Assembly: GCA_023437715.1 (NCBI GenBank)
Contig: JAEZFK010000009.1
Coordinates: forward strand, 1 to 43,040
Origin: Bacillota bacterium
GTDB lineage: Bacteria; Bacillota; Clostridia; Lachnospirales; Lachnospiraceae
Direction: 5' to 3'
Length of the DNA: 43,040 bases
Part shown: positions 20,792 to 29,910 of the stretch, in pieces
Numbering within the stretch: the stretch's first letter is position 1
How the letters are laid out: every line of letters begins with the position of its first letter
The notes under the pieces: generated by a model
Told to the model about the DNA's origin: nothing
Seen by the model: only the letters and a program-made list of their open reading frames with translations
Database searches by the model: none
Translations under genes and position numbers: made by a program

Positions 20792-21771
20792 TGTTCTACT
20801 CCTCCTATATCGGTTATTTCTTCCTCATTTTCCGCATTGTAATCCAGATCCCGCTCAAAGAGCTGGTTTAGGGAAATGGCATCCCGGAACATTACCTCCT
20901 GGGAACCGTTGACCGTGATCTGCACCTTGTTAATGGAGGACACGGCCGCCAGGGAATTTACAATGGAATAAATGGGAATATACTCCTTTACCTCTAAGGT
21001 GTTATTTAAAAATGAAGAATCAAAATTAATATAGCAAATATTTTCATTTACGGACACATTGAGAAGCTTCGTGTCCTTTGGCAGAGTCGGATTCATACCC
21101 GGCCTGCCGGGGCCTGCAATCAGCTGTTCAATCACCAGCTTCTCCAGGGAGGTGCTGACGTTATGCACCACCTCTCTCGTCTCCTTTTCCAGCTTCTCCC
21201 CTGTTTCATCGGCGAAGTAAAGGGTCAGTTCTGTCTTCTCATAGGAATTTACATTGCTGATATTGTCGATAAAATCCGCGCTTGCCATAGGGCCTACAGG
21301 GCTTCCTGAGCTGTCCATTAAGGGCTGCTCCGCCGTATACACGGCCACATAGTCCACACCCTTGACCTGGGTTAAGGTCTTCACCAGGGCTGCCCTGCAC
21401 AAAATCTCCCTGGTTCCGTTCATCATGGCGTAATTGTTGTCAAAATAGAGATAGAGAACCGTGTCCTCCAGCTTATAATGTTCAAAGCCCACCTTGTCGG
21501 GAACTGCGGCCTGACGGTCCAGATCCTTGGGAACCGTACGAAGCTGCTCCAGCAGGTTTAAGATCTCCCAGTCCGTCACCGCTTCGGGATCGCTCTCCGG
21601 CTTCTGGGGCATAGTATAATCCTGGGGCTCCATTTTAGTCATTGCGGAATTCAGATAGTAAATCTTATAAACTCCATCCACAGCTTCCGCTGTCTTTTCT
21701 TCCTTTTCCCCGCAGCCGGCCAGAAGAAGAAAACACGCCAGGAGGAGCAAGACACCGCTTAGTCGTTTCAT
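20788..21771 (-). CDS. gerM: GerM-like lipoprotein with two GerMN domains
   Basis: 327 residues. It has a lipoprotein signal with lipobox LAGC at about residues 17-20. Two GerMN (sporulation and spore germination) domains follow, about 65-175 and 195-305. Recognisable blocks are VLYLYFDNNYAMMNGTREIL with ALVKTLTQVKGVDYVAVYT in the first, and LTLYFADETGEKL, VIEQLIAGPG, NVSVNENICYINFDSSFL and ALAAVSSINKVQIT-like text in the second. GerM is needed for sporulation and germination in Bacillus, probably as a wall-associated partner in the outer forespore region. It follows the histidine kinase by 18 nt and ends inside the comEC start. Confidence 0.88.
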   Translation of the reverse strand: MKRLSGVLLLLACFLLLAGCGEKEEKTAEAVDGVYKIYYLNSAMTKMEPQDYTMPQKPESDPEAVTDWEILNLLEQLRTVPKDLDRQAAVPDKVGFEHYKLEDTVLYLYFDNNYAMMNGTREILCRAALVKTLTQVKGVDYVAVYTAEQPLMDSSGSPVGPMASADFIDNISNVNSYEKTELTLYFADETGEKLEKETREVVHNVSTSLEKLVIEQLIAGPGRPGMNPTLPKDTKLLNVSVNENICYINFDSSFLNNTLEVKEYIPIYSIVNSLAAVSSINKVQITVNGSQEVMFRDAISLNQLFERDLDYNAENEEEITDIGGVEQ

Positions 21772-21789
21772 TTTACAGCCCTCCCGTTT

Positions 21790-23256
21790 CTATGATATAT
21801 AAATGAGAGGAATGCGGACGGTAAACGTGGATCCCCCTCCCTCTTTGCTCTGAAGCTTAATGGCTCCCTGGTGCATCAGGACAATCTTCTTGGTGATGGA
21901 AAGCCCTAAGCCGGTACCTCCCGTCTCCCTGGATCTGGCCTTATCCACACGGTAGAACCGCTCAAACACATGCTCCTGGAATTCTTCGGGAATTCCGATC
22001 CCGGAATCCGCCACCTTTACATAGAAGAACTTGTGATCCGCGTCCAGGGTCACCCGGACCCAGCCGCCGTCCACGTTGTACTTGATGGCATTTTCAACCA
22101 GATTGCTGAGGGCCAGGGACAGCTTCATCTCATCCACATCGGCCGTGACCTCCCGGATGCTTTCAAAGGTCAGCTCCACATTGCGCTTTCCGGCAATGGG
22201 GCGGAGCCTTTTTAGAATCAGCTCCATAAGCCCGTTGATGTTCACCTGGGCGATATTTAAATTGCCTCCCGCCACCTTGTCCATGCGGACCAGAGCCAGC
22301 AGATCGTCGATGATCTTGCTTTCCCGGTCGATTTCATCGGATATATCACTCATAAATTCCCTGTACAGCTCCGTAGGAACGTCCTCCATTCCTGTAAGGG
22401 AATCCGCCAGCACGCGGATGGAGGTAATGGGCGTTTTCAGTTCATGGGAAACATTTGATACGAATTCCTCTCTGGACTGGTCCACCGCTTTCAGCTTCTT
22501 TAGGGTCATGTTGATGGTTTCCGTAATCTGCATAGTCTCCGTATAGCCCCGTGAGCTGATGCCTTCCAGCATGTTTCCTTCCGCAGCCAGATTCAGCACC
22601 CGCTGCAGCTCCTTAAAGGGCTTCATCAAAAGCTTTACAAGGAGAAATACCAGTATTGCCAGAACAAAAAAAATCATGAGGCGCAGAAATGTCCCTTTTT
22701 CCGACACCGAGGTCATCCGGTTCAGCAGATCCTCTGTGGAAGAGGTAACGATCATGACCCCGGAAATCTCCTTTTCCTGGCTGTTGGAATAAATGGGAAT
22801 GGTCAGCGCCGAATAATGCTTATCTGAATTATATTTACTGCTGTTTTCCCCGTCAAAACACCGGATCACTTCCTCCGACACGTTGATCTTTCCCACGGAA
22901 AGGGAAAAGGTATCGCTGATTATCCTGAAATTCCGGTTTACAATGATGATGCGGCCGTTGAACATGTCCGCTTTCACGGACATTTCATTTTCCAGAAGAG
23001 AATCTCTTGGTTCCATGGTCAGGTACCCGATCCTGGTCATCTTGTTGCTTAAGATCCAGCACTGGTTCTGGATATCCTGCATCCTGGAATCTATAAGGTT
23101 CTGGCGGTAGGCGCTCATCAAGACTCCGTTCTGAATCAGCACAGGCAAAGCTCCTACTACCAGAAAGGTCAGGATCAGAGTGGTCCGCAGGCTCATGGTC
23201 CGCAGACTCACGGCCCGGGGAAAACGGGCCCAAAAGTTTGATATTATCTTTTTCAT
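21790..23256 (-). CDS. Sensor histidine kinase with HAMP domain, no adjacent response regulator
   Basis: 488 residues from ATG 23256, which forms an ATGA overlap with the degV stop; the longer ORF to 23313 lies in degV. Order: helix 1 (TTLILTFLVVGALPVLI), an external sensor part of about 130 residues (DSRMQDIQNQCWILS... to TEDLLNRM), helix 2 (LMIFFVLAILVFLLV), HAMP, HisKA with phospho-accepting His in NVSHELKTPITS, then HATPase_c with the N box LVENAIKYN, DSGIGIP and GGTGLGLS. The architecture is that of WalK/ResE-type kinases. No receiver-domain gene lies on either side, so the partner must be elsewhere. Confidence 0.93.
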   Translation of the reverse strand: MKKIISNFWARFPRAVSLRTMSLRTTLILTFLVVGALPVLIQNGVLMSAYRQNLIDSRMQDIQNQCWILSNKMTRIGYLTMEPRDSLLENEMSVKADMFNGRIIIVNRNFRIISDTFSLSVGKINVSEEVIRCFDGENSSKYNSDKHYSALTIPIYSNSQEKEISGVMIVTSSTEDLLNRMTSVSEKGTFLRLMIFFVLAILVFLLVKLLMKPFKELQRVLNLAAEGNMLEGISSRGYTETMQITETINMTLKKLKAVDQSREEFVSNVSHELKTPITSIRVLADSLTGMEDVPTELYREFMSDISDEIDRESKIIDDLLALVRMDKVAGGNLNIAQVNINGLMELILKRLRPIAGKRNVELTFESIREVTADVDEMKLSLALSNLVENAIKYNVDGGWVRVTLDADHKFFYVKVADSGIGIPEEFQEHVFERFYRVDKARSRETGGTGLGLSITKKIVLMHQGAIKLQSKEGGGSTFTVRIPLIYIS

Positions 23257-24119
23257 ATTTCTAAATTTTTCGTGCAGGTGACAGCCAGCGTTCCCGGCCC
23301 CACATGGCAGCATATGCTTAAGGAAAGGTCATCCACGTAAATCTCTCCGGTTCTGGGAAACAGCTCTTTAAGCTCCTGCCTAAATTCCATGGCCGCCTCC
23401 TCATTGTCGGTATGGGCAACATTGATGGTAGAGTAAAGCCCTTCCGGGTCTCCGAAACGCTCCTCCATATCCTTTTTAATCGCTGTTATCATCATGGTCT
23501 TGGCTTGTTTCATGGTTCTTGCCTTGGCAAAGGCGTCCAGCTTTCCTCCCTGAATGGTGAGGACCGGCTTGATCCGCAGGAAAGAACCAAGCAGGGCTGC
23601 TGCCGGGGTAATGCGCCCGCCCTTTTTCAAATATTCCAGGGTGTCCACCGTGATATATATGGAAGAGTCCAGCCTGGCTGCCTCCAGCCTCTCCTTTATC
23701 TCTCCGCCGTCCGCTCCCTTATCCGCCAGGCCCTTTGCCTCCAGAACGGACTGCCTCTGGGTCACGGAAATCCTCTGGTTGTTGACGACAAAAACCTTTC
23801 CCTCAAAATCCTCTGCCAGCACAAGAGCTGTCTGGTAAGAGCTGCTTAAGCTGCTGGACATGGGGATGTAAACCACCTGGTCATATTCCGTAAGGAGCTC
23901 GCTCCACAAGTCCATAATATCTGCCGGAGAGGGCTGGGAGGTGGAAATATCCGCTCCTGCCCTCTGCCTTTCATAAAACATTTCATGGGTCAGGCTCAAG
24001 TCCTCGTAAAATGTTTCCCCATTCACCATAAATGGCATGGGCACCACATAAATCCCGGCCTCTTCCGCCTGTTTTTGCGTGATCCCGCTGTTGCTGTCTG
24101 TTACTATGGCTGCTTTCAT
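23253..24119 (-). CDS. DegV family fatty-acid-binding protein
   Basis: 288 residues with AAAGGAG before the start. Family marks: AIVTDSNSGITQKQAEEAG at the N-terminus, VVPMPFMVNGETFYED, the STSQPSPADIMDLW segment with the lipid-contacting Ser/Thr, VVYIPMSSSLSSSYQTA, and the C-terminal HVGPGTLAV. DegV (FakB-like) proteins carry a fatty acid for phosphorylation by the FakA kinase; which fatty acid is not visible. It sits 12 nt after the ABC exporter stop and overlaps the kinase gene by 4 bp. Confidence 0.93.
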   Translation of the reverse strand: MKAAIVTDSNSGITQKQAEEAGIYVVPMPFMVNGETFYEDLSLTHEMFYERQRAGADISTSQPSPADIMDLWSELLTEYDQVVYIPMSSSLSSSYQTALVLAEDFEGKVFVVNNQRISVTQRQSVLEAKGLADKGADGGEIKERLEAARLDSSIYITVDTLEYLKKGGRITPAAALLGSFLRIKPVLTIQGGKLDAFAKARTMKQAKTMMITAIKKDMEERFGDPEGLYSTINVAHTDNEEAAMEFRQELKELFPRTGEIYVDDLSLSICCHVGPGTLAVTCTKNLEI

Positions 24120-24131
24120 CTCTGTTCTCCT

Positions 24132-25913
24132 TTAATTCTCGGTCTGGGCATCCAACTCCGCCTCATGGGCGGAAGTATAAAGCTGGTAGTACATCCCTTT
24201 CTTTTCAAGCAATTCCTCATGATTTCCTTCTTCTACTATGCTGCTGTCCGACAGCACCAGAATCCGGTCAGCGCCCTGAATGGTGGTGAGGCGGTGGGCA
24301 ATGGTTAAGGTAGTTCTGCCTTCCGCCAGCCGGTCCAGAGACTGGGATACCAGATGCTCGCTCTCATTGTCAAGAGCGGAGGTAGCTTCATCCAGAATGA
24401 GAACCGGCGGATTTTTTAGAAATACCCGGGCGATGCTGATCCTCTGCTTCTGTCCTCCGGAAAGCTTCACGCCCCGTTCTCCCACATAGGTATCATACCC
24501 GTCCTTTAATCCTGTAATAAATTCATGGGCTCCGGCAAGCTTCGCCGCCCGGATCACTTCCTCACGGGAAGCTCCCGGATGGCCGTATTCAATGTTTTCA
24601 AAGACAGTGCCGGAAAACAAATAAACATCCTGCTGGACCACGCCCACAGTGCTTCTGAGGCTTTCCAGTGTCACATTGCGGATATCCTGCCCGTCGATCA
24701 GGATCTTTCCCTCTGTCGGATCGTAGAAGCGGGGAATTAAGTTGCACAGGGTGGTCTTTCCGCCGCCGGAAGGACCCACCAGAGCCAGCTTCTCTCCCGG
24801 CCTGATCATCAGGTTAATGTCAGTCAGAACCGGATTGTGGTCATCGGGGTATTCAAAGGAAACGTGCTCAAAGGTGATGCTGCCCTTTATCTCGTGAAGG
24901 GGCTCTGCTCCCTCTTCGTCAAAAATGTCCACGCTGGCATCCATAAGCTCCATAAAACGCTCAATTCCCGTCATCCCCCGCTGGAACTGCTCCGCAAATT
25001 CGATGATCCTGCGGATGGTTGCCAGAAGCGTGGTCACATACAGGGTAAAGGCCACCAGATCTCCTGGCTCAATCACTCCCTTTACCATGAAAATGCCGCC
25101 TGCAACAATAACCACCACATACATCAGTCCGTCAAACATCCGGATGGTGTTCTGGAAAGCAGCCATATATTTATAGGTCTTTCTCTTGATATTTAAGAAC
25201 TCCAGATTATCCCGGTTAAACTTTTCAATTTCAATCTTTTCATTGGCAAAGGCCCGGACCACACGGTTTCCCAAAAGACTGTCCTCGATCCTGGCATTGA
25301 GCTCACCGATGTGGTTTCTCTGATGCTTAAAGGCTCTTCTCACCTGAAGGTTAAAATAGGTGCAGGAAATTGCCATGATCGGAATCAGCAGAAAAATGAT
25401 CAGGGTCAGGGGTAAATTAATGCCTGCCAATATAATAAAGGATACCACTGTCTTTAAGAAAGCGATAAAGAATTCCTCAGGACAGTGATGGGCAAATTCC
25501 GTCACATCAAACAAGTCACTGGTAATCCGCGACATGATCTGCCCCACCTTTGTATTGTTAAAGAAGTTATCCGACAGCTTCTGTAAGTGCCCGAAAGCAT
25601 CCTCCCGCATGTCGGTTTCAATGGCGGCTCCCATGACATGGCCGGTATAAGCCATGTAAAAGCTGGCCATTCCGTCGATGATTCTGAGGCCGAAATACAT
25701 TGCGCCGATGGTCACAACGGTCTGCACCGTTAAGGAAGCCAGATCCTTTAAGCCCTGGTTGGTGATGTAGCGCAGGATCAGCGGCAGCACCATCTCGCAG
25801 ATTGTGGTCAGCGACGCGCAGAATAAGTCCATGACCATAACCTTTGTATATTTTTTATAATAGGGCACAAAGCGTTTCAGCAATATGCCTGTTTTCATCT
25901 CTTTTTGATTCAT
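24132..25913 (-). CDS. ABC exporter with fused membrane and ATPase domains (MsbA/BmrA type)
   Basis: 593 residues. Residues 1-330 form a six-helix type 1 exporter domain (LILRYITNQGL, IGAMYFGLRIIDGMASFYM, ISFIILAGINLPLTLIIFLL-like helices). The ATPase domain has Walker A GPSGGGKTT, signature KLSGGQKQRIS, Walker B PVLILDEATSALD and the switch His in TIAHRLTTI. It works as a dimer; the substrate could be a lipid, drug or peptide and cannot be told by eye. It starts 8 nt after the stop of the unrecognised gene upstream and is followed closely by degV, so it belongs to the same transcript. Confidence 0.93.
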   Translation of the reverse strand: MNQKEMKTGILLKRFVPYYKKYTKVMVMDLFCASLTTICEMVLPLILRYITNQGLKDLASLTVQTVVTIGAMYFGLRIIDGMASFYMAYTGHVMGAAIETDMREDAFGHLQKLSDNFFNNTKVGQIMSRITSDLFDVTEFAHHCPEEFFIAFLKTVVSFIILAGINLPLTLIIFLLIPIMAISCTYFNLQVRRAFKHQRNHIGELNARIEDSLLGNRVVRAFANEKIEIEKFNRDNLEFLNIKRKTYKYMAAFQNTIRMFDGLMYVVVIVAGGIFMVKGVIEPGDLVAFTLYVTTLLATIRRIIEFAEQFQRGMTGIERFMELMDASVDIFDEEGAEPLHEIKGSITFEHVSFEYPDDHNPVLTDINLMIRPGEKLALVGPSGGGKTTLCNLIPRFYDPTEGKILIDGQDIRNVTLESLRSTVGVVQQDVYLFSGTVFENIEYGHPGASREEVIRAAKLAGAHEFITGLKDGYDTYVGERGVKLSGGQKQRISIARVFLKNPPVLILDEATSALDNESEHLVSQSLDRLAEGRTTLTIAHRLTTIQGADRILVLSDSSIVEEGNHEELLEKKGMYYQLYTSAHEAELDAQTEN

Positions 25914-25921
25914 ATTATCCT

Positions 25922-27169
25922 CTATCCTGTAATTTTAATGGTCTTAATGAGCTCAAGAGCCCAGTCCCTTTCCCCCGGCTTTCTGCAAACCACATTAATA
26001 TTCATCCGCTGTTCCCCATAAAGCACCTGGGCCGACATCTTATATAAGGTTTCCCCGTTCTGCTCCTCAGGTTCATAAAAAGCGACCCGCGCCCTGGCCT
26101 TATCTATGTCAAAGTCCAAAAGCTCCCTGCGCCTGCCCTGCTCAAACCACTGTTTTTTAAATTCCGCGGGACGCCCTTCAAAAGACGCCACATAGACGTA
26201 GTACTCATGGCCTCCGTACTCTATCCCGTCGTAGTACCGGTCCATGATGCCTTTTTCCGTCTCGTCAAAGAGAAAACTTCCAGGCATGGCAAAGCTCATA
26301 TTGCCTATTTTACGGTAAACCAGGCCTTTCCTGCAGCCTACGGAAAGCTCCTCCCCCATGGAAACCACATCCGCCAGGCTCACCGGAATATGCTCGTCAA
26401 GATTGCAGATTTCTAAATATTCCTTTTTGGGAAACGGCAGCTTCCGGTCCATGGAAAGGGCCTTTTCCAGATGCCGGATGATGGACTGGTTCACCTGCCG
26501 GTCCTCGGCGCTCCGTTTAGAAGGCATGAAATAGCAGGACTGGTGCAGCAGCACCAAAGCGCTGTTTCTGTAAAACCTGGCATCCTTTTCGATCTCATTC
26601 CATACGAAGAAATCCTTTGCAAACGCCACGCTCATTCCGGAATGAGTCATTCCCTTTATCTCCTGAAATGAAAAAGACCGGTTATGAGTGATGAGCCTGC
26701 CTTTCTGGCGCTCCGGGACATAATAGGCCGCCGGCCAACAGAAAACAGGCTCTCCATTCTCATCCCAGTGAGACACCAGTTCCATTAAATTGGAGAACCA
26801 CTGATAAAAATATTCCTGCCTCATGGCAAGGAAATCCCTTTTTAAGAAATATCCGGTCCGGTCCTCCACACTGAGGGCCAGCTTCTCTCTTTTCGCAAGG
26901 CTTTCCAGAAAATCAATGACCGCAGAATGGAATCCGGGCCCCGCAATATTGGTCTGGCTTTCCCCCTGATATCTTCTCTTGTTCCATTTCAGCCATATAT
27001 ACCCTTCCGGGCACAGCTGCACCACCAGAAACCCTTCCGCCCGGAAGCATCCGTATCCCATCTCCTTTGCCAGGCTTTTCGCCATAAATTCCGCCGACTG
27101 GCTGTTCCACTTCACTCCCGAAAATATTTTTTTCTTTGGTTCCAATGAAAACCTGACCCTTATACTCAT
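25922..27169 (-). CDS. Conserved-looking protein of unknown function, 415 residues
   Basis: I do not recognise the family. The start at 27169 has GGAAGGG nearby. There is no signal peptide or membrane helix, so it is likely cytoplasmic. It is rich in aromatic residues: GFLVVQLCPEGYIWLKW (about 50-66), a Tyr/Trp-rich centre (MRQEYFYQWFSNLMELV, FCWPAAYYVPERQ), EYGGHEYYVYVASFEG, and a C-terminal strand-like half ending ALELIKTIKITG. The mid-region LVYRKIGNMSFAMPGSFLF and the ending look like a small beta domain used to compare a measured and a stored state, but this is only an impression. It heads the run with the ABC exporter, degV, kinase, gerM and comEC. Confidence 0.7.
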   Translation of the reverse strand: MSIRVRFSLEPKKKIFSGVKWNSQSAEFMAKSLAKEMGYGCFRAEGFLVVQLCPEGYIWLKWNKRRYQGESQTNIAGPGFHSAVIDFLESLAKREKLALSVEDRTGYFLKRDFLAMRQEYFYQWFSNLMELVSHWDENGEPVFCWPAAYYVPERQKGRLITHNRSFSFQEIKGMTHSGMSVAFAKDFFVWNEIEKDARFYRNSALVLLHQSCYFMPSKRSAEDRQVNQSIIRHLEKALSMDRKLPFPKKEYLEICNLDEHIPVSLADVVSMGEELSVGCRKGLVYRKIGNMSFAMPGSFLFDETEKGIMDRYYDGIEYGGHEYYVYVASFEGRPAEFKKQWFEQGRRRELLDFDIDKARARVAFYEPEEQNGETLYKMSAQVLYGEQRMNINVVCRKPGERDWALELIKTIKITG

Positions 27170-27248
27170 GTTTAACCCTTCCTAACATATCTTTCTATAT
27201 TCTATCGTATTTTCACTGGAAAGGGAAGTATAAAACGAGTACAGAGGG

Positions 27249-27287
27249 GAAAAAAAGAAAGCTTCCCAGCAATTCCACCGGAAAGCC
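27249..27287 (-). terminator. Terminator of gpmI
   Basis: GCTTCCC (27261-27267) / GGAAAGC (27280-27286), one G-U pair. On the minus strand a run of seven T follows (27256-27250). Confidence 0.7.
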
Positions 27288-27304
27288 CTCTTTTTTATAG
27301 AAAT

Positions 27305-28843
27305 TTATCTCACAAGCAAAGATTTTCCTGTCATCTCTTTCGGCTGCTTCAGTCCCAGAAGCTCAATCAGGGTCGGAGCGATGTCTGCCAGACAGCCGCC
27401 TTCCCTCAGCTTATAAGACGGATCTGCATTTACCAGAACAAAGGGAACGGGGTTGGTTGTATGAGCGGTAAATGGTTCGCCGGTCTCATAGTCCAGAAGC
27501 TGCTCCGCATTTCCATGGTCTGCACAGATAAACAGAACGCCGCCTGTTTCCTTAATGGCATCTACAGTTCTTCCCACACAGGCATCTACGGTTTCAATGG
27601 CCTTGATGGCTGCGGCCTCGATTCCCGTATGACCTACCATATCCGGGTTGGCGAAGTTGACGATAACCACATCGTATTTTCCTGATTTGATCGACTCAAC
27701 CAGCTTGTCGCAGACAATGGGAGCGCTCATTTCCGGCTGTAAGTCATAGGTCGCAACCTTAGGAGAGGGAACCAGAATCCGGTCCTCACCCTTATTGGGC
27801 TCCTCCACGCCGCCGTTAAAGAAAAATGTTACGTGGGCGTATTTCTCCGTCTCTGCGATCCTCGCCTGGGTCATGCCGTTGTCCGCCAGGAACCGTCCGA
27901 AGGTGTTGGTAATGCTTTCTTTCTTAAAGGCTACCAGTTTATGTTTAATTGTCTCATCGTAATCCGTAAAGCACACATAAGTTAAGCTCAGGCGCTTTTC
28001 CCGGGCAAAGCCCTTGAATTCATCGTCGCAGAACGCTCTTGTGATTTCTCTCGCCCGGTCAGGACGGAAATTGAAGAAGATCACGGAATCGCCGTCGGAA
28101 ACAGTGGCCACCGGCTTTCCGCCTTCCACTACAACAAAAGGCTGCACGAATTCGTCAAATACCTCTGCGTCATAGGAGGCCTGGATTCCGCCTGGAGCGG
28201 ACTCCGCCTGGTTTCCTTCTCCCTTTGTAAGGGCATTGTAGGCCCGCTCTACTCTGTCCCAGCGGTTATCACGGTCCATGGCATAGTAACGGCCCATGAC
28301 AGAGGCCACCTTACCTACGCCGATTTCTTTCATCTTGGCTTCCAGCTCCTCTACAAAGCCCTTGCCTGAAGCAGGAGGTGTATCACGTCCGTCCAGGAAG
28401 CAGTGAACGAAAACCTTGTCCAGACCGTTTCTCTTTGCCAGCTCAAGCAGGCCGTAAATGTGGGTGTTGTGGCTGTGAACGCCGCCGTCTGATACAAGGC
28501 CCCACATATGAAAGGCAGTACCGTTCTTCTTGCAGTTTTCTATTGCCTGTAAAAATTCCGGTACCTCAAAAAAGTCTCCGTCCTCAATGGATTTTGTAAT
28601 TTTCGTAAGCTCCTGGTATATGATGCGTCCTGCGCCCATGTTCATATGACCCACTTCGGAATTTCCCATCTGGCCCTCAGGAAGGCCAACAGCCAGACCG
28701 CTGGCATTTCCCTTTACAAAGGGACACTGGCTCATAAGCTGGTCCATGACAGGGGTCTTTCCCTCGCAGACAGCGTTATGGTCGCAGTTATCATTTAATC
28801 CGTAACCATCAAGTATCATTAATACAACCGGTTTTTTACTCAT
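27305..28843 (-). CDS. gpmI: 2,3-bisphosphoglycerate-independent phosphoglycerate mutase
   Basis: 512 residues, the standard length. Alkaline-phosphatase-like fold with two Mn ions: VVLMILDGYGLND at the N-terminus, the catalytic serine in GQMGNSEVGHMNMG, HCFLDGRDTPP, GRYYAMDRDNRWDR, FFNFRPDRAREI, and the metal ligands in NFANPDMVGHTG and CADHGNAEQ. It interconverts 3- and 2-phosphoglycerate in glycolysis. It has its own promoter, although pgk and tpiA precede it on the same strand. The leader has a strong GCCCG-TAA-CGGGC hairpin (28910-28922). Confidence 0.97.
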   Translation of the reverse strand: MSKKPVVLMILDGYGLNDNCDHNAVCEGKTPVMDQLMSQCPFVKGNASGLAVGLPEGQMGNSEVGHMNMGAGRIIYQELTKITKSIEDGDFFEVPEFLQAIENCKKNGTAFHMWGLVSDGGVHSHNTHIYGLLELAKRNGLDKVFVHCFLDGRDTPPASGKGFVEELEAKMKEIGVGKVASVMGRYYAMDRDNRWDRVERAYNALTKGEGNQAESAPGGIQASYDAEVFDEFVQPFVVVEGGKPVATVSDGDSVIFFNFRPDRAREITRAFCDDEFKGFAREKRLSLTYVCFTDYDETIKHKLVAFKKESITNTFGRFLADNGMTQARIAETEKYAHVTFFFNGGVEEPNKGEDRILVPSPKVATYDLQPEMSAPIVCDKLVESIKSGKYDVVIVNFANPDMVGHTGIEAAAIKAIETVDACVGRTVDAIKETGGVLFICADHGNAEQLLDYETGEPFTAHTTNPVPFVLVNADPSYKLREGGCLADIAPTLIELLGLKQPKEMTGKSLLVR

Positions 28844-28959
28844 AGCTTAGATCTCCTTTTCTTTATGCTCATTCTATATGATGGAAGTGCCCTGCCGGTA
28901 TGCTTCTGTGCCCGTAACGGGCGGGCAGCAGCACGGAACATCTTCTCTTATAATACTAT

Positions 28960-28988
28960 ATTCTACATGATTTGCAAATTTCTTGCAA
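28960..28988 (-). promoter_or_regulatory. Promoter of gpmI
   Basis: Minus strand TTGCAA (28988-28983), 17-nt spacer, TAGAAT (28965-28960), just downstream of the tpiA terminator. Confidence 0.6.
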
Positions 28989-29000
28989 CCATGCTTTCGG

Positions 29001-29044
29001 AAAAAAACTGCTGCTCCCGCCATTTTCAGGCAGAAAGCAGCAGC
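29001..29044 (-). terminator. Terminator of tpiA
   Basis: CTGCTGCT / AGCAGCAG stem with an inner CTGCC/GGCGG pairing. On the minus strand it is followed by seven T (29007-29001). Confidence 0.85.
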
Positions 29045-29054
29045 TTCTACTTGT

Positions 29055-29807
29055 CTATTTATTGTAGTTCACAATATCCCCGAATTCCGGCTTTAAGGAA
29101 GCACCGCCTACCAGGCCTCCGTCAATATCCGGCTGTGCAAACAGCTCCGGTGCGCTCTTTGCGGATACGGAACCGCCGTACTGGATGCGGATAGCTTCTG
29201 CTGTAGCTTCATCATAGATTTCAGCGATACATGCACGGATTGCAGCACAAACCTCCTGTGCCTGTTCCGTTGTGGCTACCTTTCCGGTACCGATGGCCCA
29301 GATAGGCTCATAAGCGATAACCGCTTCCGCTGCCTGTTGGGCAGTTACATTTAAGAAAGCGATCTTGATCTGCTGGCGGATCCAGTCAATGGTGATTCCC
29401 TGCTCTCTCTGGGTCAGGGTTTCTCCGCAGCATACAATTGGGGTAATGCCGTACTCAAAAGCCTTTAAGACCTTCTTGTTCACCGTCTCATCGGTTTCCG
29501 CAAAGTATTCTCTTCTTTCGGAATGGCCGATTACCACATACTTAACCCCTGCGTCCTTTAACATGGCAGGAGAAATCTCTCCGGTATAAGCACCCTTATC
29601 CTCATAGTACATATTTTCAGCGCCAATGTTGATATTTGTTCCCTTGGCAGCCTCCATAGCCGGAATAATGTCAATAGCCGGAACACAGAAAACCACATCC
29701 ACCTGATCGTTTGCCACCAGAGGCTTTAATGTATTCACCAGCTCTGCTGCTTCGGTGGGAGTCATATTCATTTTCCAGTTACCTGCTATAATCTTCTTTC
29801 TGGACAT
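29055..29807 (-). CDS. tpiA: Triosephosphate isomerase
   Basis: 250 residues from ATG 29807, which has AAGGAAGG upstream and gives the universal MSRKKIIAGNWKMN start; the extra upstream codons are not used. Catalytic residues are in view: Lys in GNWKMN, His in VIGHSERR, Glu in AYEPIWAIGTG, and the phosphate loop IQYGGSVSA. It interconverts dihydroxyacetone phosphate and glyceraldehyde 3-phosphate. It lies between pgk and gpmI, with a strong hairpin upstream (29862-29890) and a terminator downstream. Confidence 0.97.
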   Translation of the reverse strand: MSRKKIIAGNWKMNMTPTEAAELVNTLKPLVANDQVDVVFCVPAIDIIPAMEAAKGTNINIGAENMYYEDKGAYTGEISPAMLKDAGVKYVVIGHSERREYFAETDETVNKKVLKAFEYGITPIVCCGETLTQREQGITIDWIRQQIKIAFLNVTAQQAAEAVIAYEPIWAIGTGKVATTEQAQEVCAAIRACIAEIYDEATAEAIRIQYGGSVSAKSAPELFAQPDIDGGLVGGASLKPEFGDIVNYNK

Positions 29808-29861
29808 ACTGTTACCTTCCTTTATGTTCATGATCAGAAGACCGCAGCCTTCTGTCTGCAA

Positions 29862-29890
29862 GGCCCGGACAGTTATGCACCGCCCGGGCC
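29862..29890 (-). other. GC-rich hairpin between pgk and tpiA
   Basis: GGCCCGG (29862-29868) / CCGGGCC (29884-29890) with a 15-nt loop and no T run. It is more likely an mRNA processing or stabilising stem-loop than a terminator. Confidence 0.5.
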
Positions 29891-29910
29891 GGTATCCTTT
29901 TACTTATTGC

